64,000 nt of DNA from Streptomyces caniferus (lineage in GTDB: Bacteria; Actinomycetota; Actinomycetes; Streptomycetales; Streptomycetaceae). Location: positions 1,807,501 to 1,871,500 of the forward strand of contig NZ_BLIN01000005.1 in NCBI RefSeq assembly GCF_009811555.1. Reading direction: 5' to 3'. The position numbers and the translations under genes were made by a program. Numbering within the stretch: the stretch's first letter is position 1; the number at the start of each line of letters is the position of its first letter. Below the pieces are notes generated by a model. The model was given only the letters and a program-made list of their open reading frames with translations. It was not told the origin of the DNA and searched no databases. This document shows, in pieces, positions 27,801 through 36,873 of the stretch.

Positions 27801-28094
27801 ATGACCGCGCAGGACGAAGCCCCAGAGCTGGAAGTATGGATCGACCAGGATCTGTGCACCGGGGACGGCATCTGTGCGCAGTACGCGCCGGAGGTCTTCG
27901 AGCTCGACATCGACGGTCTGGCCTATGTGAAGAGCACCGACGACGAGCTGCTGCAGGACAAGGGGGCCACAACCCCCGTCCCGCTGAAGCTGCTCGCCGA
28001 CGTCCGGGACTCCGCGAAGGAGTGCCCCGGGGACTGCATCCACGTCCGCCGGGTCACGGACCTGGTCGAGGTCTACGGGCCGGACGCGGAGTAG
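27801..28094 (+). CDS. Ferredoxin
   Basis: The 97-residue acidic electron carrier has an N-terminal Cys motif (DLCTGDGICAQYAPEVFEL) and a C-terminal ECPGDCIHV, the spacing of single-cluster [3Fe-4S]/[4Fe-4S] ferredoxins in actinobacteria. An insert of roughly 15 residues lies between the halves. The ATG at 27801 follows AGGCGAG. It diverges from arc with 249 bp between. The redox partner is not encoded nearby. Confidence 0.88.
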   Translation: MTAQDEAPELEVWIDQDLCTGDGICAQYAPEVFELDIDGLAYVKSTDDELLQDKGATTPVPLKLLADVRDSAKECPGDCIHVRRVTDLVEVYGPDAE

Positions 28095-28096
28095 CC

Positions 28097-28121
28097 GGCC
28101 CGGCGCGGAACGCGTCGGGCC
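28097..28121. terminator. Terminator between convergent ferredoxin and hypothetical gene
   Basis: The 11-bp arms GGCCCGGCGCG (28097-28107) and CGCGTCGGGCC (28111-28121) have one mismatch and lie immediately after the ferredoxin stop. Confidence 0.6.
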
Positions 28122-28140
28122 GACCACATCATGTGACAGA

Positions 28141-28722
28141 TCACAAACGCTGGGTGCTCATGGCAGCGGGAAGTTCGCTCTGAACGAACTTCCCGCCCTG
28201 CCATTGCCACTTGACGCTCTTGTGGACGTCCGGGCAGCAGCGCGGAACGTCGAGCGTGGAGTAGCCCAGGAGGGCCGCCGAGATCGCGCCATCCTCGACG
28301 GTGAGGGTTTGGACGCTGCGCTGCCGGGCGGGCTCGAGGAGGGTCGCCACGATCCGGGGCGCGGCCTTGGCCTCGCCCGGCTGCGCGAGGACGTAGACGC
28401 CGCTGGGCGGGGTGCCGGTCTGGCTGTGGCAGCGGACCACCGCGACGGTCTCGGTCGTCCCGTCGCCGTCGAGGTCGCCGGAGGCCTTCTTCACCACGTC
28501 GAGGCGATGGGGTCCACAGTCGACCGGGAAGGTCACCCGGCCCGGGTCGGGGGCGGCCGCGGGACGGGCGGCGGCGGCATTCTGGGAGGTCGTGGCCTTG
28601 GCGTCGGGGGGCTGGACGAAGGACGCGGCCGCGACGACCGCCGAGACGGCGGTGGCGGTGGCGAGCCAGTGCATGGGGCGCGGCTGGGTGTGCGAGAGGT
28701 CCTGGCCTGCCATGGGCTGCAC
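28141..28722 (-). CDS. Secreted or membrane-anchored hypothetical protein
   Basis: This 193-residue protein has a hydrophobic N-terminal segment (WLATATAVSAVVAAASFV, about 19-36), then a Pro/Ala-rich linker. An exported domain follows with a CGP...RLDVVKKASGDLDGDGTTETV stretch; the DLDGDG motif resembles an EF-hand/FG-GAP calcium loop. Four Cys residues (one early, one in VVRCHS, a CC pair in VPRCCPDV) could form disulfides. The start is GTG 28722 with AGGAG upstream; ATG 28713 is an alternative. The function is not recognised. Confidence 0.75.
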   Translation of the reverse strand: MQPMAGQDLSHTQPRPMHWLATATAVSAVVAAASFVQPPDAKATTSQNAAAARPAAAPDPGRVTFPVDCGPHRLDVVKKASGDLDGDGTTETVAVVRCHSQTGTPPSGVYVLAQPGEAKAAPRIVATLLEPARQRSVQTLTVEDGAISAALLGYSTLDVPRCCPDVHKSVKWQWQGGKFVQSELPAAMSTQRL

Positions 28723-28845
28723 GCGGGGTAACTCCTGTGAAGTGCTGTACCGGTGGGAGTGCCCAGCATCGTTCCACAGGAGGGTGCGCCAAGGAACCGG
28801 CCGGACCGGAGTTTTCCGTGCAGATCCGGTGCGGGGAACGAAGGA

Positions 28846-28886
28846 GCGCCGCCGGCGGTTCCCGCGGGGGAACTCGTCGGCGGCGC
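28846..28886. terminator. Compound hairpin after trmI or upstream of the hypothetical gene
   Basis: An outer stem GCGCCGCC/GGCGGCGC encloses an inner stem GTTCCC/GGGAAC. The hairpin lies 30 bp past the trmI stop on the minus strand, consistent with a trmI terminator. Confidence 0.6.
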
Positions 28887-28915
28887 CTGGTGGTTCAGTG
28901 GCCGGATCCGGGCGG

Positions 28916-29842
28916 TCAGCCGCGCTCGGCGGAGCTGCCCCCGGAGGCAGCCGCCTGGTCCTTGCCCGGGCCTGTGTAGTCCTCGCCGTAGGCTCCCTTG
29001 GCGGGCCGGCGGCGGCGCAGCGGGGGCTCGACCCCGTCGGCGAGGCGGCGGGCGGTCAGCAGGAAGCCGGTGTGGCCGATCATGCGGTGGTCGGGACGGA
29101 CGGCGAGGCCCTCGACGTGCCAGGTGCGGACCATGGTTTCCCAGGCCGACGGCTCGTTGAAGGTGCCGTGCTCGCGGATCGCCTCGACGGTGCGGGCCAT
29201 CTGCGTCGTCGTCGCGACGTAGGCGCAGAGGATGCCGCCGGGGACCAGGGCCTTGGAGACGGCCTCCAGGCACTCCCAGGGGGCGAGCATGTCGAGGATG
29301 ACGCGGTCGACGTCGGCGTCGGAGAGGTTGTCCTGCAGGTCACCGACGGTGAGCGTCCATGCGGGGTGCGGACCGCCGAAGTAGCGCTCGACGTTCTGCG
29401 TGGCGATCTCGGCGAAGTCGGCACGGCGCTCGTAGGAGTGCAGCATGCCGTCGTCGCCGATGGCACGCAGCAGGAAGCTGCTGAGCGAGCCGGAGCCCAC
29501 ACCGGCCTCGACGACGCGGGCGCCGGGGAAGATGTCGGCCATCGCCAGGATCTGCCCCGCGTCCTTGGGGTAGACCACGGCGGCACCGCGGGGCATGGAC
29601 AGGACATAGTCGGGGAGCAGCGGGCGCAGCGCGAGGTAGGCGACGTTCCCGGTGGTACGGACAACGCTGCCCTCGGGAGCACCGATCAGCTCGTCGTGGG
29701 GGAAAGCTCCCTTGTGGGTGTGGAAGCTTTTTCCCTCTTCGAGCGTGAAGGTGTAGTGGCGTCCCTTGGGATCGGTGAGCTGGACCTGGTCCCCGACCTT
29801 GAAGGGCCCGCGACGACGGGCGGCACCGGTCGGTTCGGACAT
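28916..29842 (-). CDS. trmI: tRNA (adenine-N1)-methyltransferase TrmI
   Basis: This 308-residue SAM-dependent enzyme is predicted to methylate N1 of adenine (position 58) in the T loop of tRNA. The N-terminal beta domain has the HDELIGAPEGSVV segment. The Rossmann fold shows motif I VVEAGVGSGSLSSFLL, then DRVILDMLAPWECLEAVSKALVPGG and a C-terminal R.DHRMIGHTGFLLTARR. Its position near arc/mpa is shared with M. tuberculosis Rv2118c, whose structure defines this family. A basic, low-complexity tail follows about residue 270. Confidence 0.94.
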   Translation of the reverse strand: MSEPTGAARRRGPFKVGDQVQLTDPKGRHYTFTLEEGKSFHTHKGAFPHDELIGAPEGSVVRTTGNVAYLALRPLLPDYVLSMPRGAAVVYPKDAGQILAMADIFPGARVVEAGVGSGSLSSFLLRAIGDDGMLHSYERRADFAEIATQNVERYFGGPHPAWTLTVGDLQDNLSDADVDRVILDMLAPWECLEAVSKALVPGGILCAYVATTTQMARTVEAIREHGTFNEPSAWETMVRTWHVEGLAVRPDHRMIGHTGFLLTARRLADGVEPPLRRRRPAKGAYGEDYTGPGKDQAAASGGSSAERG

Positions 29843-30019
29843 GTGACCAGCCTACCGGCCCGTCGGGACGCCGCCGACCAGTGGGTCCGGGGGCGAGTGA
29901 GCCGTAGGGGGCGGGCCGATGCCGGGAGAGGAAGCGCGCGCAGGCCCCGGCGGAGGAGGGGCTGAGCACGGTCGCTCTCCCGTCACCGGCTTCTGCGCTC
30001 CCGTAGGCGAACCGAGCCC

Positions 30020-31284
30020 TCAAGCAGCCTTACGGGCCATGGCGGACACGAAGGCCCGCTCGACGTCGGCGGTGGAGAGCACGCCGTAGATCTCGCCGGT
30101 CTCCTCGACGACGAGGTATTCGGTCGCGGGGGTGGCGCGCAGGTACTCCAGGAGGTCCTCACCGGCGAGTTCGGCGGAGACCCGCATGCCGTCCTTGAGG
30201 TCCTGGGCGAGGGTGCCCACGGCGACCCAGGGGCGGCGGTGGTCGGGGACGCCGACGATGGCGGCCCCCGGACGAGCGCGGTGGGGGTGCCCTGGGGGTC
30301 GACGACGACCAGGGCGCGGGCACCGGCGTCATTGGCGCGGCGCAGCGCCTCGGAGAGCGGGGTGCCGGTCTCGACGGGGACGGCGCGCCGGGTCAGGGTG
30401 CGGGCGGTGAGGTCGGGGAGGCGTTCCCGCAGCCGGGCCATGCGCAGGCTGTTGCCGGCGCCGGTCCAGATGATGGCGGCGAGGATCGCGGCGAGCAGGG
30501 CGTCGGTGAGGGAGTCGGCGCCGCCGATCTCGGGGCGGGGGGTGCCGAGGACGCCGGTGTGGGTGAGCAGCGGCAGGCCGATCAGGACGGTGACGGCGAG
30601 CGCGCGGCCGACCCAGGCGGCGGCGATGGTGCCGGTCATGGGTCTGCCGGTGATCTTCCAGACGATGGCGCGCAGCATCCGGCCGCCGTCCAGGGGGAGG
30701 CCGGGCAGCAGGTTGAAGATCGCGACGATGAGGTTGGAGATCATCAGGCCGGCGAGCAGGACACCGGGGACGGTGCCGGGTTCGACCAGCTGCATGCCCG
30801 CGTAGAAGACCCCGGCGAGGGCGAGGGAGAGCAGCGGGCCGACGAAGGCCAGGATGAATTCCCTGCCCGGGGTCTCGGTCTCCTTCTCGATCTCCGAGAC
30901 GCCGCCGAAGAACTGCAGCTGGATACGCCGTACGGGGAGCTTGAAGCGGAGCGCGGCGACGGTGTGGGCCAGCTCGTGGACGAGCACCGAGGCGTAGAAG
31001 GCGACCGCGAAGAAGAGCGAGACGAGGTAGCGGGCGGCGCCGAGCTCGGGCAGGACGCGCTCCAGCTGGCCGCCGAAGACCCAGGTGATCAGGGCGGCGA
31101 CGAGGAACCAGCTGGGGGCGACGTAGACGGGTACGCCGAAGGGACGGCCCATCAGGATGCCGCCGCCGCTGCCCCTCTTCTTGCCCGGTGTGGGTGTCTT
31201 GGGCTCGTCGTTGTGCTCGGGCGGCTCGGGCGGCTGGGGCCGCACGGACTCCTCGGGGTCCTGCGACTTCCCGCTCTCGTCCAC
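30020..31284 (-). pseudogene. Site-2 protease (peptidase M50) with CBS domains, frameshifted
   Basis: This membrane zinc metalloprotease has a hydrophobic core with the HExxH site VLVHELAHTVAALRF and the second metal motif NLLPGLPLDGGRM. A C-terminal CBS pair follows (RRAVPVETGTPLSEALRRAND, then EDLLEYLRATPATEYLVVEETGEIYGVLSTADVERAF). The upstream frame reads well to ...TPTALVRG near 30262 and then becomes nonsense. The continuation (IVGVPDHRRPWVAVGTLAQDL) lies in another frame ending at 30020. One missing G in a GGGGG run on the coding strand explains it. If repaired the protein is about 421 residues. I cannot tell a sequencing error from a real lesion; the break would leave the protease domain intact but remove most of the CBS pair. 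Confidence 0.85.
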
Positions 31285-31459
31285 GGCGTCCCCTCATCGA
31301 ATACGGCATTCGCCCCTGCTCGGCCTGATATCTCGATCATGCAGGGCGCAGGGGTTCAGGGTCGATGGTATGCGGAGTGCCCCGGCCCGATCCGCTGCGG
31401 GGCCCTTGCGCCGGTGACCCGTCCGCGCTTGTCAGTGGCGGGCCGTAGGGTTTTGTGGC

Positions 31460-32410
31460 ATGGGATCGAGCACGGAGCAGGCCGAGGCGGGCACACAGGG
31501 CGGGGAAGCCGGGTGCGGCGGGGAGACTGCCGGGGCGGTGGCGCGGATCGGGGAGCAGCCGCGGCCGCCGGCGGCGCTCTCGCCGTCGCGGGCGGGCGAT
31601 TTCATGCAGTGTCCACTGCTGTACCGCTTCCGGGTGATCGACAGACTGCCCGAGAAGCCCAGCGCGGCGGCGACGCGCGGCACGGTCGTGCATGCGGTGC
31701 TGGAGCGGCTCTTCGACGCGCCGGCGGCGGAGCGTACGGCCGTCGGGGCGCGGGCGATGGTGCCGGGCGAGTGGGAGAAGCTGCTGGCCAAGCGGCCGGA
31801 GCTGGCGGAGCTGTTCGCGCAGGACACGGAGGGCGAGCAGCTGGCGCAGTGGCTGGCGGAGGCCGAGACGCTGGTGGAGCGGTGGTTCTCGCTGGAGGAT
31901 CCGACGCGGCTGGAGCCGGCTGACCGTGAGCTCTACGTCGAGACGGTGCTGGACTCGGGGCTGCGGCTGCGGGGGTTCATCGACCGGGTGGATGTCGCGC
32001 CGACCGGTGAGGTGCGGATCGTCGACTACAAGACCGGCAAGGCGCCGCGGCCGCAGTTCGCCGAGGGCGCGCTGTTCCAGATGAAGTTCTATGCGCTGGT
32101 GATGTGGCGGCTGCGCGGTGTGGTGCCGCGGCGGCTGCAGCTGGTCTATCTGGGCAGCGGCGATGTGGTGACGTACGACCCCGGTGAGGCCGATCTGCGG
32201 GCCGTGGAGCGGAAGTTGCTGGCGCTGTGGGAGGCGATCCAGCTGGCGACCGCGACCGGTGACTGGCGGCCGCGGCCGACGAAGCTGTGCGGCTGGTGCG
32301 ACCACCAGGCGCACTGTCCGGAATTCGGCGGCACTCCCCCGGTGTATCCGCTCCAGGTCCGCCCGGCGGAGGACGCCCGGGTGCCACAGGGCAGAATGGG
32401 GGACATCTAG
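31460..32410 (+). CDS. RecB-family PD-(D/E)XK exonuclease with Fe-S cluster motif
   Basis: This 316-residue nuclease is related to the RecB/AddB C-terminal domain and Cas4. Motifs are RGTVVHAVLERLFD (helix His), GFIDRVD (catalytic Asp), IVDYKTGK (D...E/QxK signature) and QMKFYALVMW. A Cys at FMQCPLLY plus the C-terminal CGWCDHQAHC gives the four ligands of the Fe-S clamp seen in AddB/Cas4. The first about 45 residues are low complexity. No helicase or cas gene is nearby, so it likely acts in DNA repair. Confidence 0.9.
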   Translation: MGSSTEQAEAGTQGGEAGCGGETAGAVARIGEQPRPPAALSPSRAGDFMQCPLLYRFRVIDRLPEKPSAAATRGTVVHAVLERLFDAPAAERTAVGARAMVPGEWEKLLAKRPELAELFAQDTEGEQLAQWLAEAETLVERWFSLEDPTRLEPADRELYVETVLDSGLRLRGFIDRVDVAPTGEVRIVDYKTGKAPRPQFAEGALFQMKFYALVMWRLRGVVPRRLQLVYLGSGDVVTYDPGEADLRAVERKLLALWEAIQLATATGDWRPRPTKLCGWCDHQAHCPEFGGTPPVYPLQVRPAEDARVPQGRMGDI

Positions 32411-32448
32411 GCGCTGATCGCCCGGACAGGCCTATCAAAGGAGAGCTC

Positions 32449-33120
32449 GTGGCCATCCGCGTCCTGCTGGTCGACGACCAGCCCCTGCTGCGTACGGGAT
32501 TCCGGATGATTCTGGAGGCGGAGCAGGATCTGGCGGTCGTCGGGGAGGCCGGTGACGGTCTGCAGGCGCTGGAGCAGGTGCGGGCGCTGCAGCCCGATGT
32601 GGTGCTGATGGACATCCGGATGCCCCGGATGGACGGCGTCGAGGCGACCCGGCAGATCACGGGGCCGGCGAAGGACGGCCCGGCGAAGGTGCTGGTGCTG
32701 ACGACCTTCGATCTGGACGAGTACGTCGTCGAGGCGCTGCGGGCGGGGGCGAGCGGCTTCCTGCTGAAGGACGCGCCGGCCAATGAACTGGTGCAGGCGA
32801 TCCGGGTGGTGGCGGGCGGCGAGGCGATGCTCGCGCCGAGCATCACGCGCCGGCTGCTGGACAAGTACGCCGGGCATCTGCCGTCGGGCGAGGAGCCGGT
32901 TCCGGACACGCTGCATACCCTCACCGAGCGCGAGGTGGAGGTGCTGAAGCTGGTGGCGCGCGGGCTGTCGAATGCGGAGATCGCCGCGGATCTGTTCGTG
33001 AGCGAGACGACGGTGAAGACGCATGTGGGCCATGTGCTGACGAAGCTGGGGCTGCGCGACCGGGTCCAGGCGGCGGTGTACGCGTACGAGAGCGGGCTGG
33101 TGCGCCCCGGCGCCCAGTAG
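32449..33120 (+). CDS. NarL/FixJ-type response regulator
   Basis: This 223-residue protein has an N-terminal receiver domain (LLVDDQPLLRTG, phospho-acceptor Asp55 in VVLMDIRMPRMDG, Lys in GFLLKDAP). A LuxR-type helix-turn-helix follows (LTEREVEVLKLVARGLSNAEIAADLFVSETTVKTHV, about 155-190). The start is GTG 32449 with AAGGAG upstream. It is 38 bp downstream of the nuclease gene. No histidine kinase gene is adjacent, so its partner must lie elsewhere. Confidence 0.94.
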   Translation: MAIRVLLVDDQPLLRTGFRMILEAEQDLAVVGEAGDGLQALEQVRALQPDVVLMDIRMPRMDGVEATRQITGPAKDGPAKVLVLTTFDLDEYVVEALRAGASGFLLKDAPANELVQAIRVVAGGEAMLAPSITRRLLDKYAGHLPSGEEPVPDTLHTLTEREVEVLKLVARGLSNAEIAADLFVSETTVKTHVGHVLTKLGLRDRVQAAVYAYESGLVRPGAQ

Positions 33121-33150
33121 CCGACGGGGCCCTGACGGCCCGGCACACTC

Positions 33151-33202
33151 ACGACGGCGGGGCCGGCCCGGGAAGAGATTCCCGGGCCGGCCCCGCCGTC
33201 GT
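33151..33202. terminator. Very strong bidirectional terminator
   Basis: The 24-bp perfect stem has arms 33151-33174 and 33179-33202 and a GAGA loop. It lies between the response regulator gene and the convergent solute-binding protein gene. Confidence 0.92.
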
Positions 33203-33215
33203 GTGAGAGGTCCGG

Positions 33216-34814
33216 TCAGGCGTCGGCCGACTTGCTGATCTCCCAGAAACGGAAGACGGTCGACGGGTCCAGGGTCCACTGCAGGCCGGAGACCCCGTCA
33301 CGAGCCACCGCGTACTGCTTGCCCTGCCAGATCGGGATCATCGGCACGTCCTTGGCGACGATGTCCTGCAGCGCCCGGAACTCGGACTTGGTGGCGCCAC
33401 GGTTCGGCTGGTCGGCCGTCTTGGGCAGCAGCTGCCCGGTGATGGTCGGCGAGTTGTAGTGGTTGGCCACCACGCTGTCCTTGCCGAAGAACGGCGCGGT
33501 GAAGTTGTCCGGGTCCGGATAGTCGGGGATCCAGCCCTTGACGTAGACGCCGAACCGTCCGGAGGCCACGCCCTGCTCGTACTCCTTGGTGGGCAGGGTG
33601 CGCACCTTGGCGTCGAACAGGCCGCTGGTGTTGAGCTGCTGGGCGATTTGCTCGAAGGCCGGGACGGTGCCGGGGCCGAAGCGGTCGGGGGTGGCCCACA
33701 GCGTGAGCGGCACCTTCCCGTTGAAGCCGGCGGAGCGCAGTGCTTCCTTTGCCTTCTCGGGCTTCGGGCGGTCGCCGTAGGTGTTGAAGAAGGAGGTGCT
33801 GTGACCGGTGATGCCGGCCGGGACGATCGAGTACAGCGGTTCCGCGGTGCGCTGGTAGACGTCCCGGACGAGGCTGGAGCGGTCCAGGAGGTAGGCGATC
33901 GCCTTGCGGACGCCCAGCTTGCCGGCTACCGGGTCCTTGACGTTGAAGACCAGGTGCATGACCTCGGCGCTGGCACCCTCCACGACCTGGGTGCCGTGCT
34001 GCTGCTTCAGCGAGGCGTTGTCGAGGGCCGCGATGTCCTTCATGGACAGGCCGCGGTAGGCGACGTCGACATCGCCCTTCTCGACGGCCGTCTTGAGCTT
34101 GTCGGGGCGGTTGAAGAACTTCACGGTCATCCCGGAGTTCTTGACCTTGGCCGGGCCCTTGTACGAACCGTTGACGCCGAAGACGGCCTTCTGGGAGCTG
34201 TAGTCCTTGAGGGTGTAGACGCCGGAGCCGGTGGCCTTGCCGTCGGTGCGCAGCCGGTCGGCGGGGTAGTCGGCGTGGTCGACGATCGAGCCGGCGCCCG
34301 AGGCTATCTTCATCGGGAAGGTCGCGTCGGGCGTCTTCAGCCGGAAGACCACGGTCTTGCTGTCCGGCGCCTCGACCTGGTCGACCGCGGAGAACATCAC
34401 GGCGGGGCCGTTGGGGTCCTTGATGCGCCGGGTGCGGTCGAAGGAGTACTTGACGTCCTTGGAGGTCAGCGCGTCACCATTGCTGAAGGTGAGGCCGTCC
34501 TTGAGGGTGCAGCGGTAGACCTTGCTGTCGTCGTCGGTGAAGCCGCAGCGTTCGGCGGCCTCCGGCTCGGGGGTGGTGCTTCCCTTGGGGAAGCTCAGCA
34601 GGGACTGGAAGACGTTGTTGAACAACAGCCATGACCCCGGCTCGTAGCCGGATGCCGGGTCGGTGGACTGCACCTTGTCCGTCATTCCCATGACCACGGG
34701 CTCGCCGGTACCGGCCGCCCCCGAGTCGTCCGTGCCGCACCCGGCGACCGCGAGCAGGGCTGTGGCCAGCCCCGCTCCGATCGGGGCGGCCAGCCACTGG
34801 TCACGCTTCCTCAC
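33216..34814 (-). CDS. Peptide-type ABC solute-binding lipoprotein (SBP family 5)
   Basis: This extracytoplasmic lipoprotein of about 532 residues belongs to the DppA/OppA class. The signal peptide ends in the lipobox LAVAGC. Family-5 landmarks include STDPASGYEPGSWLLFNNVFQSLL, CTLKDGLTFSNGDALTSKDV, the KIASGAGSIV region, and the C-terminal PDYPDPDNFTAPFFG and DVPMIPIWQGKQY. I chose GTG 34814 with GAGGA upstream. It is 88 bp downstream of a paralogue. No permease or ATPase gene is near either one, so they must supply a transporter encoded elsewhere or act as sensors. Confidence 0.92.
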   Translation of the reverse strand: MRKRDQWLAAPIGAGLATALLAVAGCGTDDSGAAGTGEPVVMGMTDKVQSTDPASGYEPGSWLLFNNVFQSLLSFPKGSTTPEPEAAERCGFTDDDSKVYRCTLKDGLTFSNGDALTSKDVKYSFDRTRRIKDPNGPAVMFSAVDQVEAPDSKTVVFRLKTPDATFPMKIASGAGSIVDHADYPADRLRTDGKATGSGVYTLKDYSSQKAVFGVNGSYKGPAKVKNSGMTVKFFNRPDKLKTAVEKGDVDVAYRGLSMKDIAALDNASLKQQHGTQVVEGASAEVMHLVFNVKDPVAGKLGVRKAIAYLLDRSSLVRDVYQRTAEPLYSIVPAGITGHSTSFFNTYGDRPKPEKAKEALRSAGFNGKVPLTLWATPDRFGPGTVPAFEQIAQQLNTSGLFDAKVRTLPTKEYEQGVASGRFGVYVKGWIPDYPDPDNFTAPFFGKDSVVANHYNSPTITGQLLPKTADQPNRGATKSEFRALQDIVAKDVPMIPIWQGKQYAVARDGVSGLQWTLDPSTVFRFWEISKSADA

Positions 34815-34902
34815 TAAACGGTCCTCACGTTCTGGTGGTGCCTGTCGTGCCGCGACGGGGAGGCCGCGGCGGTGGGTGCTGCATCGGTCATGTCCCGGGG
34901 GC

Positions 34903-36510
34903 TCAGTCGGCGACGCCGCGGCCGAGCTCCCAGATCTGCAGCGACGAGGAGGAGTTGAGGGCCCACTCGATGCCGGTGACGTCATCGCGCGCGACGACGT
35001 ACTGCTTGCCCTGCCACAGCGGGAGGAGCGGCACATCGTCGGCGATGAGGTCCTGCGCCTGCTTGAAGTTCGCTGCGGCGGCGTTGCGGTCGGTCTGCTG
35101 CCGGCTGTTCGGGATCAGCTGCGACTCGATCTTGGAATTGCGGTACGGGGAACCGAGGAAGTTCTGCTTGCCGATGAACGGCGCGATGTAGTTGTCCGGG
35201 TCCGGGATGTCCGCGAACCAGCCCATGTTGTAGACGCTGTACTTGCCGTCCAGGGAGTCGGTCCGGAACTGCTGCCAGCTGTCGACGCCCTTGACCTTGA
35301 TGTCGAACAGCTTGGTGCTGTTGAGCTGGCTCTGCAGCGCCCGCACTTCCTTGGCGGTGCTGGAGCCGTAGTGGTTCGTGGTGTACGTGAGGGTGAACTT
35401 GACCGGGGTGGTGATGTTCGCCTGCTGCAGCGTCTTACGGGCGGCGGCCGCACTGGGGTTCCCGTACTCGGTGAAGAACGAGTTGATGTGACCGGTGAGA
35501 CCGGTGGGAACCATCGAGTAGAGGGGGTCGCCGGTGTAGGAGTAGACGTCGCGCACCAGCTCCGAGCGGTTGACGATCTGCGCCATCGCCTTCCGCACGG
35601 CCTTGTTGGAGACGGCCGGGTCCTTGGTGTTGAAGGCCAGGTAGCGGATCTCCTGGCCCGGCATCTCCTGGAGCATGATGTGCTCGTCGCGGGCGTTCTC
35701 CAGGCCCCTGATCTGATCGGGCGACAGCCCGCGGTACATCAGGTCGACATCACCCTTGCGCAGCGCCTTCTCCGTCTCCTTGGAGTCGGCGAAGAAGCGC
35801 ATCTCGACCTTGTCGTTCTTCACGTTCACCCCGCCCTTGTAGGTGGGGTTCTTGGTGAAGGTGGCCTTGGTGATGTGGTGGTTCCTGCGCTCCGTCTTGA
35901 GCGTGTACGGGCCGGAGCCGACCACGTCGAAGCCGCTGTAGAGGCGGCCCTTCGGGTACACCTCGCCGTCGACGATGGCCGCGGCGGGCGTGGCGAGCTT
36001 CTGCGGGAAGGTGGCGTCCGGCTTGCGGAGGTGGAAGACCACCTCCTTGTCGCTCGGCGTCTCGACCTTGTCGATGTCGTCGAGCAGCGACACCGGACCG
36101 TTGGTGTTGTTGATGGTCCGCATACGGTCGATGGAGAACTTGACGTCCTGCGCCGTCAGGGCGTGTCCGTTCGAGAACTTCAGGCCACTGCGCAGGGTGC
36201 AGCGGAACTGCTCGTTCTGGGTGTCGCGGAACCCGCAGGATTCGGCCGCCTCTGGCACCGGCGCGGTGCCGCTCCTGGGCAGCCGCATCAGGGTCTGGAG
36301 GGTGCCGCGCAGCATGTTCCACGCATCGACGTCATAGGCCTGCGCCGGGTCGAGCGGAGCGGGCGCCGCCTTGGTCGCCTCGATCTGGGAGGCGACTCCC
36401 ACGACGATCGGATCGCCACCATCGCCCGCGCCGTCCGTGCTGCCACAGGCTGCGAGAACGGGGGCGAGGAGACCGGCCAGCGCCGGCAGCACCAGGGTCT
36501 TGCGATTCAT
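34903..36510 (-). CDS. Peptide-type ABC solute-binding lipoprotein (SBP family 5), paralogue
   Basis: This 535-residue lipoprotein has signal MNRKTLVLPALAGLLAPVLAAC and the same architecture as its neighbour. Matching blocks are CTLRSGLKFSNGHALTAQDVKFSIDRM, DIPDPDNYIAPFIG and DVPLLPLWQGKQYVV. The two genes probably arose by tandem duplication with later divergence. The ATG is at 36510. A 363-bp non-coding region lies upstream. Confidence 0.92.
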   Translation of the reverse strand: MNRKTLVLPALAGLLAPVLAACGSTDGAGDGGDPIVVGVASQIEATKAAPAPLDPAQAYDVDAWNMLRGTLQTLMRLPRSGTAPVPEAAESCGFRDTQNEQFRCTLRSGLKFSNGHALTAQDVKFSIDRMRTINNTNGPVSLLDDIDKVETPSDKEVVFHLRKPDATFPQKLATPAAAIVDGEVYPKGRLYSGFDVVGSGPYTLKTERRNHHITKATFTKNPTYKGGVNVKNDKVEMRFFADSKETEKALRKGDVDLMYRGLSPDQIRGLENARDEHIMLQEMPGQEIRYLAFNTKDPAVSNKAVRKAMAQIVNRSELVRDVYSYTGDPLYSMVPTGLTGHINSFFTEYGNPSAAAARKTLQQANITTPVKFTLTYTTNHYGSSTAKEVRALQSQLNSTKLFDIKVKGVDSWQQFRTDSLDGKYSVYNMGWFADIPDPDNYIAPFIGKQNFLGSPYRNSKIESQLIPNSRQQTDRNAAAANFKQAQDLIADDVPLLPLWQGKQYVVARDDVTGIEWALNSSSSLQIWELGRGVAD

Positions 36511-36873
36511 CGTCGGCAGGTTCCTTATCAGCGCAGAGGTGTTGCTCGCGTCGACATTAGTAGGAACGGCCAGCCGCGCTCAGACACAAAGGAGTTGATT
36601 CGATATGGGCTCCGGATAACGAAGGGCGGGTGATCGATATCCGGACGGTGGAACGATTCGCACGTTGCTCCACCAATCCGGACACTTACCCCCGCACAAA
36701 CCCCCCGAGAGACCCCTTGGAACACCCATGGGTGCCACTGTCGACGGCCCGGCACGTGAGAAAGGTCACGCGTTCAAGGAGCCATGACGAGGCAACAATT
36801 CAGTCAGCGCATTCGTCACGGAAAATGAGCGGGCCACTCCCCTCAGTCCTGAGGGGCTTTCTCCGGAGCACGC
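36511..36873. other. Intergenic region upstream of the solute-binding protein pair
   Basis: This 363-bp gap has no convincing gene. It holds an inverted repeat TCCGGATA (36611-36618) / TATCCGGA (36638-36645), 100-135 bp before the lipoprotein start on the minus strand. It also holds a hairpin at 36839-36856 near the stop of the HAD gene. Confidence 0.6.
36839..36856. terminator. Short hairpin terminator near the HAD gene end
   Basis: The arms CCCCTCAG (36839-36846) and CTGAGGGG (36849-36856) lie just beyond the HAD stop on the minus strand, with a pyrimidine-rich flank. Confidence 0.6.

Noticed and set aside
24063..28094. A 1343-codon open frame on the plus strand opposite dop, arc and upstream
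   Set aside because: It is the antisense shadow of high-GC genes. Its C-terminal end simply contains the real ferredoxin, and the rest lacks any family pattern.
31460..32410. Cas4-like nuclease hinting at a CRISPR system
   Set aside because: There are no repeats, spacers or other cas genes nearby; it fits a stand-alone RecB-family repair nuclease.
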